This document shows, piece by piece, positions 46,588 through 58,855 of a stretch of DNA of 64,000 bases; within the stretch, counting starts at the first letter, position 1, and each line of letters starts with the position of its first letter. The DNA is from Orobanche coerulescens (Eukaryota; Streptophyta; Magnoliopsida; Lamiales; Orobanchaceae), in assembly GCA_033398695.1 (NCBI GenBank), contig CM065803.1:50583501-50647500 (forward strand), written 5' to 3'. The notes below the pieces were generated by a model that was given only the letters and a program-made list of their open reading frames with translations, did not search any database and was not told where the DNA came from. A program made the position numbers and the translations under genes.

Positions 46588-49500
46588 ATGATGGGTTTTG
46601 TATATTTATTCCTTTATTTTATTAGTTGGTTAGTTTTTCACTTGTGTGATTTTAGTTGAGTTGTTTTTGTATTTGTTTAGCTTATTTTCAGTTTTTGGAC
46701 TAATCGATTGAATTTTTTGAGTTTAATTTGAAGAGTGGATAACAAAACTGGTATTCAGGCCAGCCACTGGCCGTGTCAAATAACACAACCATGTTACCTT
46801 ACAGACCTGCAATAGCACAATTGACAATAGTATGACATGGTCATGTCATTTGACACTGGTAGTGTCGATCGGGTGTGTAAATAGGCAATTCGGCAGTGTG
46901 TTTCTTTTTCTTCCTTTCCTCTCTTTCCACTTCTTCCTTCCCAACCCTAATCCTCCATTTCTCCCTTCACTAAATTCGAATTTTAAGGCACTAATTCACC
47001 ACACTGAGTATGAAAATACTTAATCTAATATCCCCGTATCATCATTACTTCAATTTTACATGGATTTGTGGTAGCTTTTTGTCAAGAACATCCACTTCAC
47101 CTTGCTCAATATTGATTCAGTTTGAGGTAAATTTTCGTAAATTCTTGTCTTTGAGCATGTATGATGAGGTATGATGTCAAATTATTCATGGATTTAGGTG
47201 TTCTTATGGAATTTCTTTTGGATTTTCCGAAATTAATGAAAATTATGAGTTTGATGTGGTGTTGAATTTTATTCCAAATTTTAAGTGTTTGGGCATTATC
47301 TCACTGTATGAATGAAGAATATCAGTTATATCAATTTAGAATGGGTATTGTTTCTTGATGTGAATTGAACTTTGGGGAAAATCATGAATTTTATATAAGT
47401 TTTGGGGGAAAGTGATGAATGATTGAGCTTTAAACGTGAATTGTGCCTTGAATATGTATTAATTGATAATTTTTGGAGGTACCCATGGCTCGAGGTAGTA
47501 ATTAATGAGGGAGATGACATAGGACAAACTGAAGTATGAGATAAGTCGGTTGATGATGTGGATGTTCAAATAATCCACGATGGGTGACCGAAGCTCCCCC
47601 TCTATAATCTGCTTGCAAGTACTTCTTGACCTGATTATTAGATTTTATGCTTTTTTAGGTAATCATATCATGTAATTCAAGTACGGGAAGAAGTTTTGGG
47701 TTAAAAAGTTACTTGTATTTTTCTTACTTTTGTTGCATTGCATGTAGTCTGCATTTAGGTTTATTGCTTTAGCATATTTATTTTTCAATTTTTTTCGAGT
47801 GTTTGATTTTTAATAAAAACACGAAATAATGAATTCTTGTCTTGGGTGCCTCGGAATTTATTTATTTTTATTTTGATATACAAGGTGATTTGACGAATAA
47901 AAATTGTAGATAATCAAGGTGTGAAATTAAATGAGTAGTTCAATATCTTGGAGGTATGAATAAAAATTTAACTTTGAGCTTTTGAGTTTTTGTGCATAAT
48001 TGAATATGCAAGTTTATTGTTGAGTGTACCATTCATATTTGAAAACTCTAGAATTTGTCTTGACATCTTAACCGAAATCGCATGTGTGTGCAAACTAGTG
48101 AAACTGATTTTAGGTGGGGGTTTTACGTAGCCCTTCAACCTCTTTGGCATACCAAGTAATTCTTAATTTCCTAGTTAGCCCATTTGAGCCTAAAAGCCTA
48201 TTTTTTTTTCTAAACCACATAATGAACTTTTCGTTCATTTATATCATTTTTTTTCTAAACTTGAGCTTATTAGAATTAAGTAGTAGAAGGATAAGCTAAA
48301 AATATGCAATGGCAAATCGGGAAAGTTGTTTTGATTTCAATTATGGGTTGGGTCGTAATGTTATATCAGAATAAGTTTGAAGGAAAAAAATGATAGAAAA
48401 AAATGGTGTTGCCTATTAAATGAAGGGTCATACCCAAATAATTTGAATCAGACACTAGCAAACAAAACTATCAAGATCAGGAGAAATAAGGTTGCAATTT
48501 CACTTCTAATAGCACTTTTGCGATTATTATGAGATAACGGGTTGAAAGAAGCAATTTTCGAGATATCGAGCTTCCAAATACATAGTATGTGGGGCGAAGT
48601 GATTATTCTGATTTAGTTCTAACTTGCTCAAGACAAGTCACTTAAGCCATATTTGTCTCACTCTGACCAAAAATCCTACATTACAACCAAATAAAAAGTC
48701 TTTTCTAATTCACGAAGTTGCATGCACAAAATAGTGGTAGAGTTGCAGATAATTGGCAAGCTTACGGGAATTCTTATTTCATAGAATGAGACTGATGGCA
48801 TACATGTCCCTACATACACTTTGAGAGTGAGTGAATATCCTTGACCAGTGAGGTTTATATTTTTCAACTATTAGCTATGATGTTAAGAAAGCACCCAAAA
48901 GATTTGAAAACTTTATGAACTCGACTTATTCTTTGCTTGAGATGTATTGAAAATTTACATAATTATTCTTTTAAGGTGTATTGAGGGTTGAGTTTCCTTG
49001 GAAGTTTTTGTTTTAAAGTGCATTGCTCGGGGCGATCAATGTTTAGTTTGGGAAATTTTACTTGCACAGAATTTTACGCATCCTTTTATAGTGATTTTCT
49101 CGTACTTATTGGTCTTGAATGTGTGGAATTATAGTGTTTATAATTTTTGTTGGACTTGATTATGCTTTGGTGTTTTTAATTGTGTTTCTATGCATTTTCA
49201 AGGACCAAATAAGAGCGTGAAAGATGTCCTGGTCTCCAAAACATAACAGGCGATACGCGGACAAGAGAAAAAGCTGAAAAGGACCAAAAAAGGAGCGGGG
49301 CAACACGATCTGTACAGTGTCAAATGACACGACCGTGCCCCCCTTTTTTTATAGTACAGATGAATTTGAAGTTTTTGGAGCAGTTCGACACGGACTGCGT
49401 CATTCGACACAACCATGTTACTGGACGGTGCATATTCCATATTTTGACACTTCTGACTCGTATTATCAGCCACTGACCCTATTTGGTGGCTATAAAAGGA

Positions 49501-50310
49501 CTTCAAAGACCATATTTCGGGATTATCAAGTCTTAAGAAGTTCACGGAGGCTAAAAGTACAATCACGAGGGAATCAAAGGCAACAAATGAGATCAACTAC
49601 AAGAATTAAAGCAAGATCGAGAGATTCTTCAACCGAGTTATTTTTCCTTTTTCTTTCTTTTCAATCTTGTAATATTTCGTCTTAGTTGGACATGTTGCAC
49701 TTCAATATTGATTGTTCTTCTCTTTTCACCATATCCGACTAAACTTGTTAGATCCCAGATATAGGAGTGTATAGTTTATAATGGATTGTTATGATTGATG
49801 CTTAATTTATCGTCAACTTGCATTCTTTTTTCAATTAGTTGGCTTAGTTCATGTTTGAACACTTGATCAATATTTTTACATACTTCATATTATTTTTCAC
49901 AATTCGAGAGATGAGTTCAATAATAGATCTAAATTGATTACGAGATTGAGAGGTCGGTGATTGATTATGATGACTTTTGGTCTTTTGCACTTTTTAGAGT
50001 TAGATCATTTATGGTAGATGGAGACATCATCATAGGTTATTAATCCACATTTTAAATATATCTTGAGAGAGACTTTAAGTTATTTTGGATTGTCATATTA
50101 CGAAGATAAGTAGAACATTAAACACAAGTCAAATATATTTCAATCCTAACAAACAATGAAAACATAGTCTTGGAATCTATTCATTTATCATATAAATTCT
50201 CCCCCTTTGAAACTTATTTTTGTATTATTGTTTTATTTAATTTAGTATTTAGTAAATTAAACTCTCATCAAATTTTGATCATCTAGATAAAACTAGAAAC
50301 ACTACAATCT
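46588..50310 (+). other. Old retroelement-like sequence, possibly Athila/Tat type, no coding genes
   Basis: The phrase GTCAAATGACACGACCGTG or variants occurs in two places (46770-46860 and 49315-49420). Each lies before a promoter-like region: TGTAAATAGGC near 46880 and GGCTATAAAAGG at 49490. Between them is AT-rich sequence with no gag or pol match. The end at 50230-50310 (AATTAAACTCTCATCAAATTTTGATC) reminds me of plant Gypsy LTR tails. This is a weak, family-memory-based suggestion. Confidence 0.3.
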
Positions 50311-50613
50311 AGTACTTGATACAATAAGAATAATTAGGCTTTATGGTTACTACATCGCCACTTTCTACATCTGCTTGCGGGTAGCAAAATAAATATCAAA
50401 CACGCTCAAAGCATTATAGAATATCTGAATTTGTAGCCAGTCTCATATTCCATGATGGGGACATCACGTTAATAAATTTTTATATCACTCCCAAGACTCG
50501 TGTAGCGATTCCATATCAAGTTGCTCAAAGGTAGTAATTTCATTCTGAGCTTTACTGACGGGTAAAAAGAATTTAGCTAAAAAAAGCTTGTGCCAGTGGG
50601 GAATTTTTTTTTA

Positions 50614-50763
50614 AGGACCGTAACTTTAGGGGGTGGCAAAAGTAGGTCTGTAACTTTTCGGGCTGGCAAAAGTAGGACTGTAACTTTCCGGGCTGGCAAA
50701 AATAGGACCGTAACTTTTAAAAGTAGCAAAAATAGGCTTGTAACTTTTTAAAATAGCAATTTA
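50614..50763. repeat. 30-bp tandem repeat, five units
   Basis: Units beginning AGGACCGTAACTTT or close variants start at 50614, 50644, 50674, 50704 and 50734, exactly 30 bp apart. Each contains a GGCAAAA or AGCAAAA segment. Copies differ by a few bases. No gene spans it. Confidence 0.9.
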
Positions 50764-51440
50764 AGGCCAAATCAAACATAGATTGCCCTCTTGCGGACTC
50801 AAATTGCACACGTGGAAATTCTTATTAATATAAACAACTTTTAAATCCCACGTCATTTTTTACTAAGTTTATTTTTTTTAAAGTTAAATTCCATGTCATT
50901 TTTTTTTAAAATCTTTTTGGACATGATAATGAAAAATGTGTTTCTGGACAACTAATCTTGTTCGTTTTTTTATTTCAAAATTGCACATATTTTATTCTTT
51001 TTTGGACATTCCACCTGTTTAATTACTGTGCATAAAAGTAATCTTTTGCAACAATTAAAATATAAAATACAACATAAAAAGCAATAAATTTTTTTAAATA
51101 AAACTAATGAGATCCAAAATACATCCAAAAAGTTCACACAATCTAATTCACTTCGATAACCAGTTCACAAAAGAAGTTCACAATTTAATGAGCAACCAAC
51201 TCATATCTAAAAATTTCAAAATCTAATGGGATTAAAACACATCAATTAGTTAAAGTTACATATACCAATTTCACTCCCATAAAAATAATTCACTCCCATG
51301 AAAATAAGTCACTTCCAACCAGAAAGATTTAAAACAAACCACCCATATCTGCATCCCAATCTTCACTTATTCCCCCTTGTCATACTTTGCAAGGTTGACA
51401 AGTTTATTTAGCTATTTATGTTGTATTTTATATTTTAAAC
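50764..51440. other. AT-rich spacer, nothing recognised
   Basis: Poly-T rich sequence with no coherent reading frame, followed by the microsatellite-like tail of the LINE. Confidence 0.4.
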
Positions 51441-51811
51441 CAAACCAAACCAAACATACCCAGTATATCCCGCTCAAAGCAGGGTCTGGGGAGAGTAAGA
51501 CGTACGCAGACCATGCCCCTATTTTTTACGATAGGGAGGCTGTTTCCGTAAAGACCCTCAGCTTAGTGCACAGCAAAGTATTGGGTGATATATACATAGA
51601 AGCATATTATTCGAAAAAAGCTCAAAACCATACCTGAGCCCATGGCTTAATTCACATGAGACTTACCTAAGGGAACTTTGGCAACTGCACTCTCGATGAA
51701 CGCTGCTCTAACAGAAGAGAGGTTGACTCTGCGCACATCTCCCTGTCAAAAATACACCACACGCAAAAGACAATAGGATAAAATATACAATAAAGTAAAA
51801 AATGCAATGCT

Positions 51812-52938
51812 CTAGGTCAAAGCTAACCGAGACAACCCAACCCTGAGGCTCTCAACTGCAGCACCGCGCCCTACAAAAGAATCCATAACTCTGATCTGGC
51901 GCCTCCAAGCGCACCTATCAACAGTCATGGTCTCGGAAAGGTTTAAGGCCTTCAAATCTAATCTCAGCTGCTCCTCCCACGTCCTCTTCGGTCTGCCTCT
52001 CCTCCTCTCCCCAACCACCAATAAACTCTCGACCCTCCTCACTGAAGCAGATGTCTGCCTCCTGCGGACGTGGCCAAACCATCTCAATCTCCCTTCCCTA
52101 ACTTTCGCAGAAATGGGCGCCACTTCCAGCGCGTTCCTGAAAACCCCGTTCGGGATTCTATCTAACATTGTGCGACCACACGACCAACGTAACATTCTCA
52201 TTTCAGCCACTTCCAACTTGCTCTCAGGTGACTTCTTCATCTCCCAACATTCGGAGCCATACAACATTGCAGGTCGGATTGGCGCTCTATAGAATTTACC
52301 CTTCAACTTTAGAGGGACTTTCTTGTCGCACAGGACCTATGGCGCTGCTCTCCACCTTAGCCACCCTGCCTTGATACGATGAGTGACATCATCTTCACAT
52401 TCACCTTACTTCTAAATGATCGAACCCAAATACTTGAACTTATCCGTATGGGATACGATCTGATCCGCAATCATTACCTCTACATCTTCCTCATTGGCTT
52501 CACCACTAAAATTACAACATAGATACTCGGTCTTAGACCGGCTCACACGCAAGCCCTGGGGTTCTAACTTAGACCTCCATAGCTCCAACTTCGAGTTCAC
52601 CTCCCTCATCGAATCCGCCACTAACACAATGTCGTCAGCAAAAAGCATGCACCACGGGATGCCATCCTGTAACCCCCGCAAAATGACGTCAAGGATTAGA
52701 GCGAAGAGAAGAGGGCTTAGTGCAGACCCCTGGTGTAGCCCTATCTCAACCGGGAAATACTGGGTGTCACCAACTGGGGTCCTAACGCAAGTCCTAGCTT
52801 GGGAGTACATGTCTTGGATCGCCCTAACGAACGGCAACGACACCCTCCTCTCTACTAGGCTCCTCCAAATAACATCACGCGGAATGCTATCATAGGCCTT
52901 TTCTAGATCAATGAACACCATATGGAGGTCATTACGCC
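51812..52938 (-). pseudogene. LINE (RTE) reverse transcriptase, 3' half
   Basis: From 52920 on the minus strand: HMVFIDLEKAYDSIPRDVIW, QGSALSPLLFALILDVILRG and the catalytic box MLFADDIVLVADS, then the thumb-side SKTEYLCCNFSG and KFKYLGSII. Three stops interrupt the next 30 residues (52412-52320). The frame then reopens as FYRAPIRPAMLYGSECWEMK, RMLRWSCGRTMLDRI and EGRLRWFGHVRRR, the C-terminal landmark of plant RTE LINEs. This enzyme would nick DNA and copy its RNA directly at the target. It is 5'-truncated by E's insertion at 52938 and also nonsense-mutated, so it is inactive. The first about 45 codons of the apparent longer frame belong to E's LTR. Confidence 0.9.
52934..52938. repeat. Target-site duplication of element E (left only), ACGCC
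   Basis: ACGCC precedes E's TGTAACACC terminus. The partner should lie beyond the right edge of the window. Confidence 0.6.
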
Positions 52939-53970
52939 TGTAACACCCCCAGATCCGACTGGGAATATTACAGCACTGTGGGCCCCGAGATGGAACCCAC
53001 AAGGCTGAAGGAAATTTTCGCAAACATTTACAAACGCCCAAGAGGCTAACGATGGTACTGTCTTTTAAAAACATTTGAAGACTTAATAAAATCCGTTATC
53101 AAACCATCGTAAAATCTCATTTGAAACCACAAGGCCCGAAATGCCAAAGCTTAATAGTTTAAAAACATACGTTAAGCTATCGCTTACACGTACCGACAGA
53201 ATAGATTTAGAGAACGATTGCCAAAGTAACCTAAGTAACCAGATACCAAAAGACCATTTAAAAATACTCACACAGCGGATAAAGACAAACAATTAAAATA
53301 CTCTAACAGCGGAATACAAGAACTGATCAGGAAACTCAATACACAAATACATGCACTAGCCAGTATCCTCCAGGAAGCTCATCTCTCCACGACCGCTACA
53401 AGCTTAGTAATCCAAGAACCTAAAAAGAAAGCCCACGATGGGGTCAGCCATAATATCCAACAATGATAACCATCACATCACGTCAATAATTACATATCAA
53501 TGGAAATACTAAGTAAGAGTACGACCAATGTAATCTTACCGTCGTAACTTTACAAAAATCCACGATTCGTATTCTTAACAACATATTAAGATAACACCGA
53601 AATATCTGTACGGTATCTCAACAATACCCAAGGTTTCTCAAAATATTATCATAACTCGCGATGCGGAAATTATACCTACTCTGGCCAATTCAATCCATCG
53701 GATAACGTCGACAATTCCAATACGATAATCGATTGTCCATCAAAGACAAGTACCAAGGAAAATATGGAACATACCTCAAGATACGAAATACCATGACAAT
53801 CACGTCAGTTTTATCCGAGATCAGATCAACACAACATACGGACATGGTCCTAACACAAGACCTACAAATGCATACTCATATGACAACGTCAATATGATCA
53901 CAACAATAACGACAATGCATACTTATGGCAAACCCATAATATACATATGCACAACAATAATACATGGCAA

Positions 53971-54110
53971 TCCGATGATCCAGCGTTCATTGTCTAGATC
54001 CCCCGATGATCCCGTCAGACCAACCCGAGGTGGAAAACCCGTCCGATGATCCAGCGCACGCTAGCATAGATCCCCCGATGATCCCGTCGGACCAACACGA
54101 GGTGGACATA
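53971..54110. repeat. 71-bp-spaced direct repeat in E LTR1
   Basis: TCCGATGATCCAGCG starts at 53971 and 54042. Each unit ends in CCGTC(G/A)GACCAAC(A/C)CGAGGTGG, a phrase shared with C's LTR. LTR2 has the pair at 59830 and 59901. Confidence 0.9.
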
Positions 54111-54869
54111 TGACAACAATGCACAACTGCACAAAACAACAGTACACAATACACGACAACAATAATGCACAAATTCATGAGAACAACGATACACGAATGT
54201 ATCACGACATGATCGACACAAATGATAAAAATGATTACAGTACTTGCCCCGAGTCCTTCGAGAACGATCTCAATGTCTAAACCATCATGAACCATTATCC
54301 TCAATACTCGACGGTCTAAAGTATCACGGATTGCAGATAATTCATATCTTCGTCTTTATCACGATATATCCTTGATATACAAGTATACCAATAATAAAGG
54401 TAAATCATATACATTATGATTTAGATTCCCAAAACTCGAATACGATTTATAATCCCAAATCTCCTGTTACGATTATAAACATTGCTATACGAATTATACA
54501 CGAATGAAACGGAAACTATTCATTAAATACTATAAACTGAGCAAGTAATAACTTACCTCGATACCGATGAAGCCGTTACCAATTCCATTGCCGTCATCTA
54601 CAAGTCCCTTGGCCCTGATCAATGCAATTCACGAACATTCTCGAACACGACCGCAAAGCATGGTTTTAATCACCAATCAATAATCTCAACCTATTACAAT
54701 AATCGATAGACAATAAGTTTGATAACAATCAACAATCGATAAAACCAAATCACAAACCCAATAGCTTGGCAATATCTCGATTAAACACTAGTCGGATCAA
54801 TCCAACTCAAACCAGCACGAATTCAGAACCAAAACACAAAAATACTGCACTTTCTACCTTCTTAGTGCA

Positions 54870-54950
54870 CGTTAATCACTTAATGTAGCGTGCGCTAAGT
54901 TGCTCCCGTTAGTGCGCGCTAGGCAGTAAGCTTAGCGTGCGCTAATGCTG
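54870..54950. repeat. Minor dyad-box cluster in E LTR1
   Basis: Four TTAGCGTGCGCTAA-type boxes, away from the main array. LTR2 keeps them at about 60725-60810. Confidence 0.75.
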
Positions 54951-55622
54951 TACAGATGCATGTTTTTCAGATACTGATCAACATATGGCGATTATCAAGA
55001 GCACTAAGTGATTCTAAACCATGTTCATAGCTATCAAAACAACGAAATCCGATATCCTTTAACATATAAGTAATCATCCAACCCTTAATCCAATTCTTAT
55101 ATCCATATATCATCTTCCTCAATATCAACCTCATGAAACATTAAGAACGTAACAACACTTCCATAATCTATCATTACAGGGAGTAATTATCAACAATAAC
55201 ATCAACATTCGAAACTGAGGAGAAGAATTAACCAACTAATCTCAAGAAGACGAATCAACACGATTCAAACCATACAAATCACATTAATATCATCATACAC
55301 CAGTAATCCATCTCATAATCATACTTATCAACTTGTTTATGTAATAATCATCAACTCAAGAACATCAGCATTCGATCCAAAATGAAATCCAAAGATGAAG
55401 TGTGATTACCTTTTTGAAGGAATGGATTGATTTCGAAGGTTGAATCCATTTCCAAGAATCGCCAATGATTTAAAGAACAAAGATTTAATCCATGATTTCC
55501 ATCTTTAATCTTGTTAAATAGGACCATCCCTCAGTGTTTAGGAACTCCGAATGTCCTCCCAAGGTTCTCTCTATCGGTTGCAAGAAGAGAATAGACGAAA
55601 TGAGGAATGACAGCCAACTACT

Positions 55623-55633
55623 CATATATATGC
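55623..55633 (-). promoter_or_regulatory. Element E LTR1 TATA box
   Basis: The minus strand reads GCATATATATG, with the dyad-box array immediately upstream and TGGCTGTCATTCC downstream, as in C. LTR2 has the equivalent at about 61480-61490. Confidence 0.6.
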
Positions 55634-55644
55634 ACTATACATTA

Positions 55645-56150
55645 TTAACGTACGCTAACTTCTTCATTTAACGTACGTTACCAGTTTAGCGTGCGTTAAC
55701 ATTCTTTGTTAGCGTACGCTATCGAAGTCCAGAGACTACTATCTTGCTTCATACAATGATTTACGTACGCAATGCCCATGCAATAGCGTACGTAAATCGC
55801 TCCATTTAGCGTACGCAACCCTTCAAACGTAGCGTGCGCTACTCATAGTTGACTTGCTACAGTCTGCACCTACACCTGTGTCCCCACATGCCAAAAGTAA
55901 CCTGACACAACCAAGATTCCTTTGGTCCGTTCTGATTAGCGTGCGCTATCAATATACCTTAGCGTGCGCTAATCCTTCACAACAAACATCTGTTGACCTC
56001 GTCGGCACATGCGCCGAAAGTGGCCGGGTCCACACGTAGATTCCCTCTGAGCTATTCTGCACTAGCGTACGCTAACCTATGAACGTAGCGTGCCCTAAAC
56101 CTGCATGATAGCGTGCGCTATGCATGAATATTAGTGTGCGCTAATAAAGC
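55645..56150. repeat. Dyad-box array in E LTR1
   Basis: Fourteen boxes of the form TTAGCGTGCGCTAA, TTAGCGTACGCTAA or TTAACGTACGTTAA in 505 bp, with mostly unrelated spacers. It lies in U3, directly upstream of the TATA box on the minus strand. Confidence 0.92.
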
Positions 56151-56440
56151 TATACTTATCCATTTTCAGCTATTCTTGTCCAACGTCTCAACATACAGAA
56201 TACGAACATACGGCATACCAAATATACATACTCCTTCCAATAATATTCTCATACGATACATAATATCCTCAACTATAATTGTCGACCAAGTACAGTAATT
56301 ATACCAATACAGATGTCTTAGTCCTTCATTTATTTTATCCATACTGTACAGATTCCACGCTGTACAACATAACTCGGATAAAATAATATTAAACCACAGT
56401 AGTAGAAATTCCGGATATTACATACTACACCACTTAAAAT

Positions 56441-56460
56441 AAGTTTCGTCCTCGAAACTT
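56441..56460 (-). promoter_or_regulatory. Element E pre-PPT hairpin
   Basis: Perfect arms AAGTTTCG and CGAAACTT with loop AGGA (minus strand), followed by a purine-rich tract before LTR1. Second copy at 62298-62317. Confidence 0.75.
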
Positions 56461-58838
56461 GCAAGCCGTTATAGAAAAACAAACAAATCGTTCAACCAAA
56501 ATATTCCGAAACCATCACGACAACGGTCGATCGTCATTATTACCGAATAACCAAAACAGTACACTTACAAATGCGCAAATTCGGCGATCTCCTGAGATAC
56601 TTCCATGAGTCTCAATAAAATATATCCTCTTCGGATGAAATATTCTATCCGTGTCAAATCCTGTCTGCCTGATTACACAATCAAGTCCCAATCTGCTAAA
56701 AACCAATAATGCACGATACATCTGTGAAACAACTGCTCAACACAATGGCAACGAATCCCGAAACATCGACAGACAATCTGAACGCTCAGATGTTCACCAG
56801 CAATAATCAACCAATAAATTAACCGAGAATATCATCGACATGATAAACTCTAATACGACCAATCCAAAGGTCAAAACACAGTCGAGAATATCATCATCAT
56901 GATAAACTCCAATATTACCAACGAACGATCAACGAAAATCGAGAATACCTTCACACGGTAAACTCCAACACGATCAACACAGAACCACAGAAACCGATAT
57001 ACGAACTAATAAGGTTCTCAAAACGACAAACCAATCACATACAGTGGATCTAAAGAAACACACCTGACTGTCGAACATACTCCTCGGCATACGAACAACC
57101 AATCACAACCCGACGAACATATCCAATCATACATGGAGTGGGAATGACCACTCAATATCCAAAACAACCAGCATGGGGTTACCATCCCTAAATCTACACT
57201 TACAAAGAAATCATTCAAAAATCATTATGGTAGAGTCGCGCTACTACCATACCAATAGAATCACATAACACACGTACCGGTTTCACAAAATCCAAAGTTC
57301 CAAAATTACAACCTATGTATAAATCTACAACACGCAGCATATTTCTCTTATCTGATAATTCAACCGATCATCCCTGGATAACCAAACTGCCATACTGAAG
57401 TTCGAATCTCTATTCATAGTTCCATACTGATGTATTATCCAGTTTGTGAGTCACACTCATAACTTCACCATGATATGCATTATGCACTAAATGCGTATGT
57501 ATATCAATCATATTTTCAAAACCAGTTTGAAATCATATAGTCTTGTCAAGAAGACAAATTTTCGAAAGTCCTTTCAAAAATTTCAAAGATCAAAACATAA
57601 ATTTTGGTAAGACCACTTAATCAAATTTTGAAAAATTAAACTGGCTCGCTAATGCCAAGTATTCGATAACAGTTTCCTTCGAATCCACACGATTTCGAAG
57701 TTTAAAATGAAAACTATGCAAATAATTGACCACATCCATACTCCTGTATACCAGTTCGACTTGTTACCAAATCCACTGACATTCAATCAGAAAACTACAC
57801 GATAGAGTTCCAAAATCTAAATATATAAACTCCGACTAAAAACTCCTTTTCCACATATGATTCGCAACGTCAACCATTAATCCATCCTGGATCACCTCTA
57901 ATATGCTATGACAAAACATTGAATGACCAACAACTCAAACACATCGAAAGACTTCCCGAGAAGTTTCATTTGAACAAGTAACCCAAAACCGCAAAAGGCA
58001 GTAGGAAAATAGATAAATGATTGGTGAAGCGTTTTGCAAATCTCGGGAGTTTTAAGAAAACAGAAAATCCGTTTGAAACATTAGGGTCTCAGCCCGTATC
58101 TCGTTCCGCATTACAAGAAGTTTAAAAAGCAGAAAACCCTTTTTCGGACCCCAAGTCCTGAGTTATAAAACCATTTCAAAATCGATTGGGTCTCGGCCCA
58201 AAAATCATTTTCCGTAAAACATCCGTAAAACATTCATTTTGAAAAGTATCATTTCCAAATGCTCAAAAACAGTTCTTATATCTGAAAATGAACTAACATG
58301 ACTACATGTTCTCCTGAACAATCCACAATATTTCTCCCACACAACTCCGTTCCAAAGCTTAACCGACATATTGATTTCCAGAATCATAGTTTCTCAAATT
58401 ATCAATCATGTCCCAATTCTGTCACCTTATAGTGTAACGCATAATATTCTGCTGAATCTCAAAGCATATCAACTTAGAACAGCAATATATCTCGATGAAA
58501 TTCAAAAATCCAAATACTTACAGATCGTTAGGCCGACGATTCCCCGTGATACTGGCACATGTCTCGACTCTAGAAAATACTCGACACCGATATTTTCAAA
58601 ACACACGTTTTGCAAACTCAGTGCAACTCGAGAACACAACACAGCTCTCTGAAGAAACACGTTGACACCATTTGAAAAATTTTACAACAAGCCCAGTACT
58701 ACACTGATAAATCACATAACGCACAGTCCCGAGTGAACAACAAAACTCAGAGCTCTAATATTCGTCAATCGACAACTCGAATGACGCGACAAAAACACGA
58801 CCCAACTCGACCCGACTGCCTAGGTTTTCTCAACCTAA

Positions 58839-58850
58839 GCTCCGATACCA
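58839..58850 (-). promoter_or_regulatory. Element E primer-binding site
   Basis: The minus strand reads TGGTATCGGAGC, five bases from LTR2. Same variant as B and D. Confidence 0.85.
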
Positions 58851-58855
58851 TATTA

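Larger units (their letters stand above)
51440..52938 (-). mobile_element. RTE-clade LINE, 3' part, cut by element E
   Basis: Minus strand: RT and C-terminal frames (52938-51812), a 3' UTR with GGTCTGCGTACGTC and CTCCCCAGACCC (about 51520-51480), then a repeated GGTTTGGTTT tail ending about 51440. This fits plant RTE LINEs, which end in short tandem repeats instead of poly-A. The 5' part (endonuclease and RT start) is displaced by element E and should resume beyond the window. Confidence 0.85.
52939..56422 (-). repeat. Element E LTR1 (3484 bp)
   Basis: TGTAACACCCCC to GATATTACA. It differs from LTR2 by scattered substitutions and a 60-bp extra stretch (about 53545-53605) up to about 55720. 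From there to its end it is almost identical to LTR2. Confidence 0.92.
56423..58855 (-). other. Element E interior, first copy, noncoding
   Basis: No frame above 93 codons resembles a protein. The right end has the PBS and a CCTAGG-containing leader; the left end has the hairpin and purine-rich tract. A pair of AGAATATCATC..ATGATAAACTC phrases at 56825-56912 and a third related one near 56940 form a weak direct repeat (about 60 bp apart). Confidence 0.8.

Noticed and set aside
52896..53074. Start of the LINE frame at 53074
   Set aside because: The first about 45 codons lie in element E's LTR; the LINE itself ends at the insertion point 52938.
53083..53292. Minus-strand frame of 69 codons and other 60-110 codon frames in E, such as 54304-53987 and 60178-59846
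   Set aside because: They recur in both LTRs with no domain match, and the pairs differ by frameshifts.
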